64,000 nt of DNA, from contig MU400627.1 of assembly GCA_022578965.1 (NCBI GenBank), positions 61,807 through 125,806 on the forward strand. The letters are read 5' to 3'. Below, in pieces: positions 9,698 to 22,040 of the stretch (position 1 is the stretch's first letter; the number at the start of each line of letters is the position of its first letter). The DNA is from Xylaria sp. FL1777. Taxonomy: Eukaryota > Ascomycota > Sordariomycetes > Xylariales > Xylariaceae. A program made the position numbers and the translations under genes. The notes beneath the pieces were generated by a model. The model had not been told where the DNA came from and did no database searches. It saw only the letters and a program-made list of their open reading frames with translations.

Positions 9698-11674
9698 ATG
9701 CGACTTATTAACGCAAGTAAAGTCGTGAACGACTTCAAAATTGAATTCAATACCCGATTACATGAAGAAAATGAGGATTATGAAGGAAGTGACCTGAGCG
9801 ACAATGTGAAGCTTAAGTATGCAATTCTTTCTCATACATGGGGCTGGCAAGACGAGAATACTAGCAAATGGGCACACAAAGTCGATGAAGTCACGTACAA
9901 TGATCACCACAGTTTCAGCAACCCGTTTCACGAATCCCTTCATCCAGATAAACAAAGGGCTTACCAGAAGATTTACCATACCTGCCGTCGCGCCTTGGAC
10001 CTTGGTTGTGACTACGTCTGGATCGACAGCTGCTGCATAGACAAATCGAATAGTGCAGAATTGACTGAGAGCATCAACTCCATGTTTCGATGGTACTCAG
10101 AAGCCGCTGTGTGTCTCGTCTACCTAGTTGACTCTTCCAACGCGGCTGTAGAGTCGAGTAATGGAACACTTGATCCCCGACGGTCGTTGTACACCAAGGA
10201 CCATGAACCTTGCCGCTGGTTTTCGCGGTGTTGGACGCTGCAGGAGCTCCTAGCGAGCCCAAGGTTGGAATTCTACGATGGTGAATGGAACTTAATCGGT
10301 ACGATGCAGGATGAAAGGTCCTCAGATCTAAACGACTTCGGAAATGAGATCAGTAAGATTACTACAGTCGACGCTGCAGCTCTCCTCTGCAGAGCTCCAC
10401 TATGGGAGTACTCTGTTGAAGCAAAGATGAGCTGGGCTTCAAGTCGCAAGTCCGGACGTCCAGAGGATATGGCCTACAGCCTTCTAGGGATCTTCGGGAT
10501 TCACATGCCGCTCATTTATGGTGAAGGTGCGAAAGCTGCATTTGAACGCCTCCAACTAGAAATCAGCAAGTCAACGCCTGACTTGAGTCTTTTCGCTTGG
10601 CACACTGGGAAGCCCGGAATGGAAGGGCAATTCTGTAGCATTCTAGCAGATTCACCATCACAGTTCAGATACCACAGAAGGATCTGCCGCTCGATTCCCG
10701 AGAGTCATCACAATATGACAAACAAGGGAATCCAAATGACGTCTATAGTTTACCGAGTTCTTACAAAGAATGTAGAAAGATACTTCCTATGCCTTGAAGA
10801 CCGGGGCGGACAAAGGAATGCGATAGGTATCTTCCTTCGTAAAATTGGTTACGATGTGTTCCAAAGAACCGATGAATGTCTTACAGAGATCGAGAATCTG
10901 AAAAGCCATCCATCTGCTCACCGGTCGACAATCTACATCACAACATCTTCTCGGCAACATGATCCTTCACCTCACAGATATAAGGACGGGTCAATACATG
11001 TGCCACCGAGATATCTCGTCTACGACGTAGTACCAGAAGCAGCGTGGGATTGCGAGAATCGAATACTTCTGGGAAGTATACCTTGCAGCGATGGGATTAG
11101 AGCTCTAAAAGTCGGTGTAGTCAAATACGGGGCACAAATCACAATAGGCCTAGTATTTCGCTCCTCAGACATTATTGCATTTGGTTGTCATCATCATACG
11201 GGAATTTCACAGAAACTATTCACGAGAGTACACAGAAGATCATTGATGGACTGGGGCGAACTTTTGGGTAATATTCCCGAGCTCCGTTCCTTTAGCAGTC
11301 GGCTGGACATCCCAGATGTTATTAGCCTGCGAGTGGAGATAGTATCCAGTCCTCCCTATCAATCTCAACTCCTCCTAGTCGTTGCGCCACCTTTACGGCT
11401 CAAGGCTAGCTCAGATTACCCTCTGGACCAAGACAAGACTACAGGCGAGGTCCTCGCCACCAACTTGCTAGGAATGGCTAGTCAAATACAGACCGGTGCA
11501 CATGCGTCATTTAGGCAGGCCGTGTTTAGTAATATGAGCTTGGAAAATACTTCATATCATGTTTCGGTGCACTCACACGAAGCTGGTAGGGAAACTGTGT
11601 ATATGGCTGGCCCAACCCCACGCGGACGGGCCGAATGGTTACTGTATGAAGATGTGCAAAGAGCATTAATTTAA
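9698..11674 (+). CDS. HET-domain protein (heterokaryon-incompatibility type), 658 aa
   Basis: Belongs to the large fungal HET family, whose members act in non-self recognition and can trigger incompatibility cell death. The role of this individual gene is unknown. Landmarks are MRLINASK at the N-terminus, YAILSHTWG at residues 41-49, CDYVWIDSCCIDK at 104-116, MFRWYSEAAVCLVYLVD at 129-145, WFSRCWTLQELLASP at 174-188, and MSWASSRKSGRPEDMAYSLLGIF followed by IYGEGAKAAFERLQLEI. This is the HET-E/HET-D-like layout, but I see no NACHT or WD40 part. The remaining ~350 residues are unassigned. The start at 9698 matches the usual MRLI family start. An in-frame ATG at 9611 would add a 29-residue hydrophobic leader. 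Single exon. It stands alone in a gene-poor, AT-rich region. Confidence 0.88.
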   Translation: MRLINASKVVNDFKIEFNTRLHEENEDYEGSDLSDNVKLKYAILSHTWGWQDENTSKWAHKVDEVTYNDHHSFSNPFHESLHPDKQRAYQKIYHTCRRALDLGCDYVWIDSCCIDKSNSAELTESINSMFRWYSEAAVCLVYLVDSSNAAVESSNGTLDPRRSLYTKDHEPCRWFSRCWTLQELLASPRLEFYDGEWNLIGTMQDERSSDLNDFGNEISKITTVDAAALLCRAPLWEYSVEAKMSWASSRKSGRPEDMAYSLLGIFGIHMPLIYGEGAKAAFERLQLEISKSTPDLSLFAWHTGKPGMEGQFCSILADSPSQFRYHRRICRSIPESHHNMTNKGIQMTSIVYRVLTKNVERYFLCLEDRGGQRNAIGIFLRKIGYDVFQRTDECLTEIENLKSHPSAHRSTIYITTSSRQHDPSPHRYKDGSIHVPPRYLVYDVVPEAAWDCENRILLGSIPCSDGIRALKVGVVKYGAQITIGLVFRSSDIIAFGCHHHTGISQKLFTRVHRRSLMDWGELLGNIPELRSFSSRLDIPDVISLRVEIVSSPPYQSQLLLVVAPPLRLKASSDYPLDQDKTTGEVLATNLLGMASQIQTGAHASFRQAVFSNMSLENTSYHVSVHSHEAGRETVYMAGPTPRGRAEWLLYEDVQRALI

Positions 11675-14600
11675 TTCTCGGAATTTATGGAGAAGAGACG
11701 AAGAGCAGATAAATAAGTTGTATGCAGGATAATTAGGAGTAAGGAAGTAGACCAGAAGGTCAAAGGGGAAAGAGGTGATACATATAGTCCAAGGGCGTAG
11801 AATGTACAGTATCGGCTTATTCCAACACCTATTAGAAAGTGAAGGCGTATATACTAAAGTAGAGCCTTCTGAGTGGCTAAGTCAGGCTTAGGTATACAGC
11901 TGGATGAGAGTATAGCTACACTCTCTTTGCTATTATGACGGATTTTCAGGAGAACAATAAGGTCACTAGTGGTAGTTAGTTATGAGCTGTTGAATTCAAT
12001 CTATTGCGTTTCTTTTGATCGCTATATTCCGCTTATTTATTTGATCAGTCAATACTGGGAAGCGTAGGAGGTAGCCTGTCTCCTTGTATTCTCGGTGCGG
12101 AGTCGTCCCTTATAGTTCCTTGCCCCATTTCAATACGAGTGGTAAATAAACGTAACTAACTATAAGAGTAAGCTACGGAGCCAATAGCTATACGTGACCA
12201 ACTATGTATTTTAGGTGTTTAGCAGCAACGGAATGTAAGTTATAGATTACAATTCTACTACAATACGTAATTACGAGCTGATACTGCTAAAAGGCCAGCT
12301 ATGAATTCTGCCATCATTCACTCTACTAGAATTAAAGACATTATTCTATCACGATCATCTCTTCCACCCTGCGCTTATTATGTTGTAGGGAAGGAAATAT
12401 TGAGACTCTGGAACTACCACGAAACCAATATATCTAGCCCTAGCTAAACACCTAAGCTTTGGTCGTAATCCATGAATTTGAGGATGAGACAGGTTTCGAT
12501 CAACTTATGCAGTCGCACAAAGTGTAGAGTTTCGGGTCATCACTCTCATGACTGCTCCTCGCCGTATATTAGATTGCCTTTTAAAACCGAGCCTCACTCT
12601 GAATAACCGGTGAGGAATAATGGAACACTCTAATTTTACGGCAGTAAAGAGGGTGACAAGAGTGGTGGTACAGAGTGCTGTTGTGAGCTCGTTTCGGTCC
12701 GATCCCGTTAGCTCGATGCTGTGGAATCTTACAGTATGCTGGGGGTATAATATCTTATAACCGCCAGATTCCGTGAGCTACAGGGAAAATAGATGAATTA
12801 TGGAAGATTTTATGTCTACTACATTCCGCGATAATAGCCTTATGCACCCGGCCTAGCACATTACCATCCACGCGGCAAGATAAGCCGAGTTGGGTATATC
12901 ACATGTAAAATACAACATATCTATGTTATCTTTCCTTACTATAAAGATATATTAGCTAAAGCCGCTTTTAACACGGTCGCTAGGGGTTCAGTTTACTCCT
13001 TAATTTTAACAACAAACACCCTAACTTTGCCCTTTTTTGTTCCTAAAAACCTATTAACTCTACTACCCTTATCCTATAGCTGTGGCACTATGCAAGTGGG
13101 GGCGGGAGCATGAAGTCCTTGTCTTCGGCTCAGGATGATCGATCGTGATGTAAGCAAGGCGCTACCGTGCATACGTATCAGTTAACGACATAAACTGCAC
13201 CTTAAAGTCAAAACTGGACTATCTCCGGCCCCATATTGGGGATTATTGAGCTCCTCCCATCAAGAAAGGGGCGTAAATATACCTACTTAGATACTAAAGA
13301 GCTGAGAAAAAAGCCTGTGTGCTACTGAAGCCGAGTTCTAGATTTACCATGCGTTGCCACGTCAAGACCGTCTGCCTCATATCGACCATCTCCCCCGCCC
13401 CCAAGGTTACGAGCTCCTGCTCGAGCACAAGCCCATCTACATATTGAGCCAGCGGCTGCTGGAGTTTGCAGTGGCATGTGGCCGCCCGATGCTATAGAGG
13501 CTGTTCAGGACCTCCATTGGCTTGAGTAACCTACTGGGATGTTAAGTCTGACAATCTGCTAAATTCCACACCGAAACTCCCATTTGTGGCTTTTCCGGCT
13601 TCTGAATTGACGGGAAGTAGGCGTCGGCATGTCCGTTTGCGGCGCCATGATGCGACCGATCAACGGCGAATATGGACCTCGTGCTCTTAGTTCGAGTTTT
13701 TACAAGAACATGACAAATCAGCAGCCTTACAAGAACCTTGACGACTAGCAGGCGGAGTATAGATACGACCAGCAGGCTTTCCCAGACGTGGGCACCTTGC
13801 GAAAGAGTCGTCAGTACTCACTGGCACGGAGGGTCAACTAGCAACAGAAGTAATGCATTGAAACAGAGTGGTGCGAGTACCTGGGGTCCATCAACCCTTG
13901 GGTGGTTGAGTGGGTATAGTTGTACGGGCCTGGCTGGTATAGGGTCTTTTTCTTCACATTTCTCCTGGTCCCTTTATCTTTAGTCAGTTATGAGTCAATT
14001 GAGTTTATCGTAGTTAGCTACCTCAATCAAATTCTATGCAATCGCCTTATTCCTTCTATAATTACTCATGCATGCTGGGAAATGTAGGATGTACCTCATC
14101 TTATGGTAGACGGGACACGCTATTTTCCAAGGTGTCCTCTTTCTACTTTACAGTGTGACTAAGTAATACAAGCATCGAATGCTGTCCATTGCCTTGAGAG
14201 AGGGAGTAGTTGCATATAGTACCCGTCTTGCGTCCTAAATGAAGAAATCCTAGAAAACTAGAAAAGAATAAGATCTTCACAGCCGTGGCACGCAGCATTG
14301 CAACACATAACTCTAGCTCTCTAGCCTATTGAGCGTAGAAGTCCCAAAACTACTTTCGCCCTAATGCAGTGTAGCTAACCGTATTTCAACCGGTAAGATA
14401 ACTGCGAAACCGTTGCGTCGAGGGAGAATGATGGCGGACTGTAGAGCGTTCAGCCCTTCTACCTATGTATATGATCAAGTGCTACATTCTAACAGTCTAA
14501 CCAAGGGTGTTCTATAAGATGAACTAGAGACTAATAAGTCGAAAATAATTCATAATTAATAGTCTTTGACTATTCAGATGTACTCCATGAATAGTAGGCC

Positions 14601-15449
14601 TGATTTGAGTTGAATCGAGAGAGTTAACAATTAGACATCCTCTCTAGAAAACAAGGGAAGCTAACCCCGCATCTGACAGTCACAACATATCTTACTGTGA
14701 TACGAAGATAAATATATAGACGGAAATGGTGGGATATATTACATCCCACCGACACAACAATGCCAGCAGCCTACGAAGTTTCGGGTGAAGTGTATGCATA
14801 AACTTGGCTCTACCTGATCACACAGCATATTACCTCGTAGCCAATGATGATAATATATGAAAAGGAATTCATCTAGAGAGTTGGACACCAAGTTGCAGAA
14901 AATTATAGCTTCAAGTTACCTCATCAAGTATTCTCTAATTAAACATGATCTATACGACTACTTGACTCATAAAGGCGTACAGCATGATTGGAAAACTATA
15001 ACCTTGTCATAACCTCGCTCTATCGCTATTCGATGATAGCACCAGACTCTTTCCATGCAACCTGCTTTTGGGCTGGTATCAGCACACAAATGCCCTGGGG
15101 TTTGGCTAGTCAGATCTGCAGTTGACCTCATCTTCATCTAGCCCCGAACATCCCTGTCTCAGCTGTAGGCTACCACAGCGCTTCAACACTCTGAGCTTCT
15201 TCAAGGTGTTTCACAGCCTCCTGTGATGCCCCAATATGCAAGAAAGATCCCAAGAATCCCGAACGTACGTATGGGGTTGAGCTGGACAACCCCCTGAGTC
15301 TGGAGTAGGGTGAGCCGCAGAGTCAGGTATCAAGATGTGATAAAGCCTCCCTCCTCCTCCCATCTCATCCGTCACAGTTCTTCAGAACATTAGATACAAG
15401 GAAATATATAGCTCTCTTCATATAATATATCCTTCAAGAGCCCCTCAAA
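11675..15449. other. 3.8-kb AT-rich gene-poor stretch between two HET genes
   Basis: No gene, RNA or recognisable transposon was found. Stops are frequent in all frames; the best open frame (13738-13983, 81 codons) has no recognisable protein character. A slightly more G+C-rich patch at about 13350-13980 could be an old decayed gene or element, but I cannot identify it. Confidence 0.5.
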
Positions 15450-17262
15450 ATGGCCTCAGTATACAATTATGAGCCTCTATACGATTCTCGTAATATTCGA
15501 GTGCTAGATTTATTACCGAGCTCTTTCGACGACCCCGTCATACATTGCCGTATGAGACATATCACCCTCGGATCATCAGGGTCTAAAACTGAGCCATTCG
15601 ATGCCATCTCCTACACATGGGGTAATTATAATCCTCGACGGGGAATCCATTGTAACGAGAGAAACGATCAACTCCAAGTTTCTCACAACTGTTATAATGT
15701 ACTCCGTTACCTCAGATGCAAAGATAAGCCTCGAACTGTGTGGATCGACGCGATTTGCATAAATCAGTCCGATATTGCGGAGAAAACTTGTCAAGTCAAG
15801 ATCATGGGCGAGATTTATGCCACTGCGAGTACCACGTTTGTATTCCTAGGGGAACCGACACAGACCAGCCAAACCCTGTTCCAGCACCTTGATCAAATCC
15901 ATCAGCAGGCTGGTCATAGTACCGCGTCTTCCCCCCATCTAACGGCAGATATTGTCCATGCGACAGAAGATTTGTTTAGACTTCCCTGGTTCTCCAGAAG
16001 CTGGGTCGTTCAGGAGTTGGTGCGATCTCCTCATCCGATCTTTATGTGTGGTCATGATACCGTCACATTTGAGGCGCTCTCCCACTTCCTCTATAGGGGC
16101 GATCAAAATATGCGTTTCTTGAGAAAATTCCCAGTACCGATAGAACTAAAGGACGAACACTTTCAAAGCCCCTTAGAGATGTGCTCTACTGCAGCTCAAC
16201 AACTGTTTCTTCTCGAGGTTGGGACAGGCTTATGCCAGTCAACAGTACCACATGACCGGGTCCTATCCTTGACTCCGCTAGTCACAATTGGGCTATCAAC
16301 ACTGGAGAGTCTCATCGACTATGAGCAAAGTGTAGAGGAATTATTCTACAAATTCGCGCTCTTAGCCCTCTCTGATGGAGTAGGGCTCGCTTTATTGTCG
16401 ATGATTCGGGGTCCTCATAGTAATGCTGGTCTGCCATCCTGGGTCCCAGATTTAACCAACAACGCCAACAGGTCTCGCCTCATCCCGCATTACCCGGTGT
16501 TTTTTGAAGACCACTTCGAGTTTGAATTTATCCAATATTTCAGAGTTCAAAGCCATGATGAGGTTCACGACCTTGCGTCAAATCAACTCATCCTCAATGG
16601 TCGTCGTTATGGCCGCATCGCCGAGCAAGGTCCTGTGATACTGATAAACCAGACCAACGCTCCTTCCAAAATAGCAAGTGTGAATGATTTAGTTACTCTT
16701 TTGGACACCATACGATGTGGCGTCGATGGAAATATACAGGGCTGGCCGGCTTCCATCAGACAAGGTAAGTTTGGTATACACGCAAGTTGAAGTCCTACGC
16801 TAATATTTCAGCGATTCGGGGCATGTCGAAAACGGATATATCGACGTTTTTGAGAAGTGGAATCGAACATGAGGTACGTATTGAACATAGATCTGAAAGT
16901 GCAGCTAGTTCGATTGTTTTATTACTAACTTCCTAATATAGCTTCACTCTACTACAATAGATGAGCCAATCAGTTACAACGTTGCAGTTGGATGCCATGA
17001 AACTAGAGTTTTCATAACCTCAGAAGGAAATCTAGGCCTATGCCCAGAAGCGGCGCAAAAGAATGATCTCGTGTGCCTTATAAAAGGTGCTATAGAGCCA
17101 TGCGTCTTGCGTGAAAAGGGTAATGGCCAATGGATTCTAGTGACTGGAGATTGTCTGCTGCTTGAGATTGAACATGGCTATGCAAAAGGGAATGGTGTCG
17201 GGGTTTGGGAATACATAGACAACCTACTCTATGGCTCTCTCGAGGAGTTCAGGATTTGCTGA
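15450..17262 (+). CDS. HET-domain protein, 565 aa, 3 exons
   Basis: Second HET-family gene of the window, of a different subgroup from the one at 9698. Exons are 15450-16764, 16812-16873 and 16942-17262. Phases agree, and introns of 47 and 68 nt have normal gtaagt/gtacgt donors. The HET core shows FDAISYTWGN at residues 50-59, RTVWIDAICINQSDIAEKT at 95-113, MGEIYATASTTFVFLGE at 119-135, and FSRSWVVQELVRSP near 173. The C-terminal part carries the LGLCPEAAQKNDLVCLIKG pattern and VLRE...WILVTGD, as in many HET proteins that end with a small conserved domain. The ATG is in good context (caaaATGgc). It runs convergent to the UstYa gene, 424 bp from its stop. Its role in incompatibility is inferred from the family only. 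Confidence 0.88.
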
Positions 17263-17686
17263 TAACGAGGCAAGTCAACGTATCGGCTTTAAGGATTGTT
17301 CCTAGGTACCGAGTGTCAGATGGTTCCGTTTTCTTTAGGAGTCAAAGTATGAGTTTGTCAGTAGGCATCGTGAGATTCCTCAAAAAATAACAGAGTGAGA
17401 AAAAAAAAGAGGAAAAAGAAACAATAGAAAAGAATGAGAAAAAAAAAGGTATCCCAATTTCATGTAGACAGTGATGACGTGAGGCCATTGAAATTTGATC
17501 TACTCTCCTTTTCTCTACAGGTAATGGCGGTTTTGATAATCAGGAAGCTAGAATTGAGTAATCTATTGCAACTCGAATGTACCCAGCAAGACAAACACTT
17601 ACAATCTACCCTACAAAGACGCACAAAAAATAATTATATCGATGCGGCCCAGTTTGTTTATCGACACCGCATCCCACACACTTGGA
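17263..17686. other. Convergent intergenic region with a purine tract
   Basis: Lies tail to tail between the second HET gene and the UstYa gene. A purine-rich run of A and G at about 17390-17450 stands out. No gene is seen. Confidence 0.5.
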
Positions 17687-18668
17687 TCATAGTATAGTCC
17701 AATGCTCGTCGTGCCACTTCCGTATCTTCTCAAAATCACGGCATTTGTGATGAGCGTTGAAATCCGCCTTTAGACCTCCTGCTACCTGTGGAGCTTCCCT
17801 CACTAACACTGGCGTTAAGTCACCAGAGCACATCAACGCTAATCGAATCGTTTCTATGCAGTGGTCGACGTGCATCCTCTGGCCAGCAGGTGAGGTATTG
17901 AACTTGGAGGGTACATTATTGTATTTCCCGGCCTGCACCCAGGTGTACTGTCGAATCGTGTTCTAGATATTTACGTCAATATACATTAAAAATGACTCGA
18001 GAGGCAATTAAAAATGTGAACTACTAGTTTAGTGATTCAAACTTACAAGACAGTGTAACTGGTGGAAGACTTCCAGAATGCTCTCGTATCCCGTGCCAAT
18101 TTTCTCCGGTACCCTTCGAAATCCCTCCCCGGTACGGTTTAGAGATGCCATCTTATTTTCCGGGACCTCGAAGCCATGTTCTATACTAACGTTAGCGCAG
18201 TCATCGTAAGTTCTGTCTCAGTGCAGTACATACGTGCAGTTAAGGCATGCCACGCAGCTTCGCGTTCATCTGTTGGGGGTCCTCGATAGATACTTTGTGA
18301 GTTAAAAGCGTTATCGAAGTCATACTCGACATAACCCACTGCCTCCATTGCGGGTGCTATAAACTCTATACTGTCAGGTACTGTCCACGAAATCTGCAAG
18401 GTGTCTTGAGCCCAGTCTCACAATAAATAGAAAGCTGCCTCGCGCACTGATTGTCGGTGGGTTTGAATGCTAACGTCATCGAAATAAGCGTGACGACAAG
18501 TAAGATCAAAGTTATCATCAAGATCTGCGAGAGAGTCAGGTGTCTCCGACTTGGCACACGGTTCCCCTCGAGGTTTCTGCCATGCTCCGTATCCCATTGT
18601 ACGCTAGACCGATCGTCATCCGAGTCTGGCATCAAGGGAGCGAAGCTGCCCTTATCGGAATCACTCAT
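17687..18668 (-). CDS. UstYa-family (DUF3328) oxidase-like protein, 259 aa, 4 exons
   Basis: UstYa-type proteins are membrane-anchored, probably copper-dependent oxidases. They cyclise or otherwise oxidise fungal ribosomal peptides (ustiloxins, phomopsins, asperipin) and some other metabolites. Exons on the minus strand are 18668-18422, 18356-18234, 18180-18047 and 17962-17687; introns of 65, 53 and 84 nt restore phase. The start MSDSDKGSFAPLMPDSD precedes a membrane segment at about residues 48-68. CARQLSIYSPAMEAVGYVEY then spans the first intron, followed by NSQSIYRGPPTDEREAAWHAL. Both diagnostic HxxHC motifs are present: HQLHC at 163-167 and HVDHC at 199-203. The end, KCRDFEKIRKWHDEH, is also family-typical. 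The gene is intact and diverges from the Zn(II)2Cys6 gene. The precursor gene lies 4.6 kb away. The substrate is inferred, not shown. Confidence 0.9.
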
Positions 18669-19986
18669 GTTGGGTCGAGTAGTTGAGCTTTCTTCAAAGA
18701 AGCTTTTAATAAAGCGCCGGCTACGCTGTAATAAATTCATGTGTAATAATAAATAAAGTGCAAGCTGAACAGCTACAAGTATGAATCTCACTTATAAGCT
18801 GGGCTTTTTTCAGGAGTCTGATAACTTTGCAACGTTCATCAAGATACAGATCGAAAATCCCACCTCAGCCTACCTCAGGTTATTTACAGCAATGATATGT
18901 TGGGAGGGCATTACTGAAGAGTAGCTTCACTTTATCGAGAGCGCTGAGCGCCCAAGTGACAACCGCGCGCTGAAACCTCTTGGCTCTCTTCTTGGCCGAG
19001 CGCGCGGAAAATTGGCAGGGAGTATATAGCCTACTGGTCGCAAGCAAGGCATTATCATCTGACCAAACATCGTGGTCCTGGATCCAGCAGCCCCAACAAA
19101 CCCTCATGAGACGTGAAGTTTAGTGGAAAGGGACGCTATGTTGCCAACGCAACTAACTGTATAACACGCTCGGCGTCACGAGGGCTCAAAACCAATACCC
19201 GGTACTATGTTCGGTTCAGGGTTGAATATGCGGGGTAATGTGTGATGCTTCCAATATTATGGGCTACCCAGGTAAAGGTCAGCTCACGAGTGTTTCCTTG
19301 TAGAGATGCAAGATCCCATCTCCTTCCTAATCTGAATGATTCTCGCACCATAGTACGGGCTTTAGATAGCGCACGGCCTCTTGCCGATAAATACTTCACT
19401 GTTGAGTCCTTATTCTTGCATGAGTCTTATCCGAATAGCCTATCTAGAAGCTGACGGGATCGAAGCCATGTTGCAGCATCGAGGCCTACATAGTACAGTA
19501 GATTAGCACTGTCACAGCATTCGGCGTCTATTACGCAGCAGCTATACACATTTGGCTTAACCGGCTTAAATATCCTCGTAAGTAGTGCATAGCTAGGTAT
19601 AGTATGCCGTTAGACGTTAGAGTCGTATGCATAGAATCATATCATTATTGCCATTCCTGTTTTGAATCTAAGACCCAAGGTATCACCATAGATTTCATCG
19701 TCAATGCGACGCAGCGGAATCCGGGCACACTGTAATAGTTCTCATATATTTGGAAACGTGCAGATCCTGCAATGCTACCACATGCGCGAGAGCCGCAACC
19801 AAAGGGCCTGTCTGTATGGCATAGGATGAAAGGTGGAGATATTGGATCATCTAGGACACTGAAGACGGCATGAATTGTATAATGGCATGAACGGCAGGTT
19901 AGCAACAAATATCTGGCGCCCGTCCGAATCGCTATGGATGAAACGTTTTGTGACTATATCTACGGTCTACTACACCGCCTGGCCAG
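18669..19986. other. Divergent promoter region between UstYa and the Zn2Cys6 regulator
   Basis: The 1.3-kb intergenic region contains the promoters of both divergent genes. It holds the G+C-rich inverted repeat at 18963-19007. Short open frames on both strands (for example 18880-19107, 19205-19399 and 19645-19908, minus) have no recognisable features. Confidence 0.5.
18963..19007. promoter_or_regulatory. Inverted repeat CCGCGCGCT / AGCGCGCGG
   Basis: Perfect 9-bp arms at 18963-18971 and 18999-19007, separated by 27 bp, lie in the intergenic region between the divergent UstYa and regulator genes. The same AGCGCGCG core appears as a 12-bp palindrome at 22927-22938, upstream of the precursor gene. 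A role as binding site for a cluster regulator is only a suggestion. Zn2Cys6 proteins more usually bind CGG half-sites, which the arms contain only at their outer ends. Confidence 0.35.
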
Positions 19987-22040
19987 ATGGGACAGCCCAG
20001 AAGCGAAAGGGTCTGCTGGACCTGCAGAGCTAGAAGGAAACGCTGCGATGGCGAACGGCCAAGTTGTGGGACTTGTCAACGACTCGGAATATGCTGTGCT
20101 GGATTTAGTGTCTCGACTCCTGACTGGATGGATGGAGGCATCCAACAGCGAGAATACAGTAAGGACCTAAAAGGGTCTATCAAACGGCGGCGACACAAAA
20201 TATCGAACCATGGCGAGCCTAAATCGTCAACCCAGGTCTCTGCCGGATCATTACCCTCGCCAGAATCTCCTGTGTCCATAATTGAGCCCGTTTCTCTGGT
20301 AGACTTCAACTTTTCGAGCCCTAGCTGCAACAGTCCTGTTGCTGACACAGACGTGCTCTCAAAAACTTTCGATAACCTTGGATCATGCTCTGTTGTCTCG
20401 GATAGCATATCTTCAGTTTTATCCACTACAGTGGAAACATTCTTGTCGGTCGATTGGCTGTTAGGGCAACCCTGGGACGCAACAGCGCAACCTGCATCCG
20501 ATACCCTTTCTGAAATTCAGTCAACCTCCAACTCTACAACATGCCCCGAAACGGCACAATCTCCTACACTTCTCGCTGATGAGGTGACAACGAGACATGA
20601 GACAGACAACCCTTTTTCCCAGGTTAAAGCATCCGATTGGTCAGCGGTTGCTTATTACCTACACCACGTATGGTATCGAGCCTTTCCCTTTATGTGCCGT
20701 GGCAATGAAGAAAAGTTGAAGACGAGACTTCTCAAGCTCCTAAGCCACTCTTCTATGGCCTACCATACTGTTATGGCTATTGCGAAATACTCAAGTTCCC
20801 TCAGCTGTGAGATCCAAATTGGGGATGAGACGAGCCGCATGAAAGAGGATGGGTGGCGGTATCATTATGATCTTGCGATTTCGAAATATCAAGATTGTCT
20901 TAGAGCTGCACATAACCAACACAGGTTCCGTTTGGAGGAGACAACAGTATGTGTGGCCAATTTCATCTTCTTGAAGGTCAGTAAACCAAGCTTCCGGGAC
21001 GCTAATCAGACACCTTACACTAATTGCTTAAAAGCATGCCTTGGGGGCAAATATAGAACATTCTCATGAATGCCTGACAGACTTGGAGCAGACTTGGTCG
21101 GGATTCGCAAATGTGCTCCATACTATAAAACATCCACCGGCACTTCTAGATATAAAGTATGTGATTTTGAGTAAGAGAGCGGTATTAATAGAGATTTCTG
21201 CAGTATACTAACATACTTTTTAGTTCTCAAGACGAAAGTTCACTTTTTCAACCTTTCTTGGCATGGATAATCCAGTGGACCATGTTACACCAAGATTTAG
21301 TGTGCTTTCCAACACTAAATAGGGTGTGGGTGGCTCAGGGAGACCCTCAGGCTTCATTCTTGTCTGCTGGGATTGTGGTGTGCTCACAAAAGGTCTTGGA
21401 GTCTATTTCCAAAATCAACTTGTTAGCGCGTTGGAAGAAATCGGAGATGCACGCGGAAAGATTGAGTGCGAAAGAGCTTGCGCAAAAAGCTCACGACATT
21501 GAGCAAAAGCTTTTGGCTAACGGGGTGTCTCACGAGCCGGAACAACACATTGCCGGAGGAGTACTTCTCTGTTACGACTCAGTCCATTCAGACTCATATG
21601 GACAGGCGGATCCATGCAACCATCACTCAAACCTAGCGGCTAAGACGACGGCTTTATTTCAGCAAGCTGCGCTGATATACATGTACACGGTCTTGTCTGG
21701 TACTCGACCGAAAGTTGGTGAGATTAAGTCAAGCGTTTCTCGGGCAGTGAAATTGCTGAAGGCTTATTCTGAGGCCCAACTTCTTGAGTACGTCGCCTGG
21801 CCACTCTGCATCACCGGATGCATGATGGGATGCGAAACAGACGAAGAAAAGCAAGCTAGGAACTGGTTAAGTAGGACTCTCGAAGCCCTCACCAGGCATC
21901 CCCGCAGCACTGCTAAGCAGATGGAAACTTGGAATGCGATACGAACAAGTTGGCGTGTATTGGACGGGACAGGGGCGAGCGAGCGCAATCTTCTAGAGAT
22001 GATGAAAGAGCTTGGAGTTGATGTTGCTGAACTCATCTAG
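19987..22040 (+). CDS. Zn(II)2Cys6 transcription factor, 642 aa, 3 exons
   Basis: Fungal nuclear regulator of the Gal4-type zinc cluster class. Exons are 19987-20976, 21035-21156 and 21224-22040. The DNA-binding domain sits at the extreme N-terminus: Cys at residues 10, 13, 20, 27, 30 and 37 in VCWTCRARRKRCDGERPSC and GTCQRLGICC. A Ser/Thr-rich linker of about 170 residues follows. The helical part begins near WSAVAYYLHHVWYRAFPFMC and resembles the fungal-specific regulatory domain (Fungal_trans_2 type): SSQDESSLFQPFLAWIIQWT at the exon 2-3 join, and AYSEAQLLEYVAWPLCITGC near the end. An overlapping frame from 19934 lacks the zinc cluster and is rejected. Its position between the UstYa and precursor genes makes it a good candidate for the local pathway regulator. 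Confidence 0.88.

Noticed and set aside
19934..20170. Separate small gene starting at 19934
   Set aside because: Overlaps the zinc-cluster exon of the regulator in another frame and has no features.
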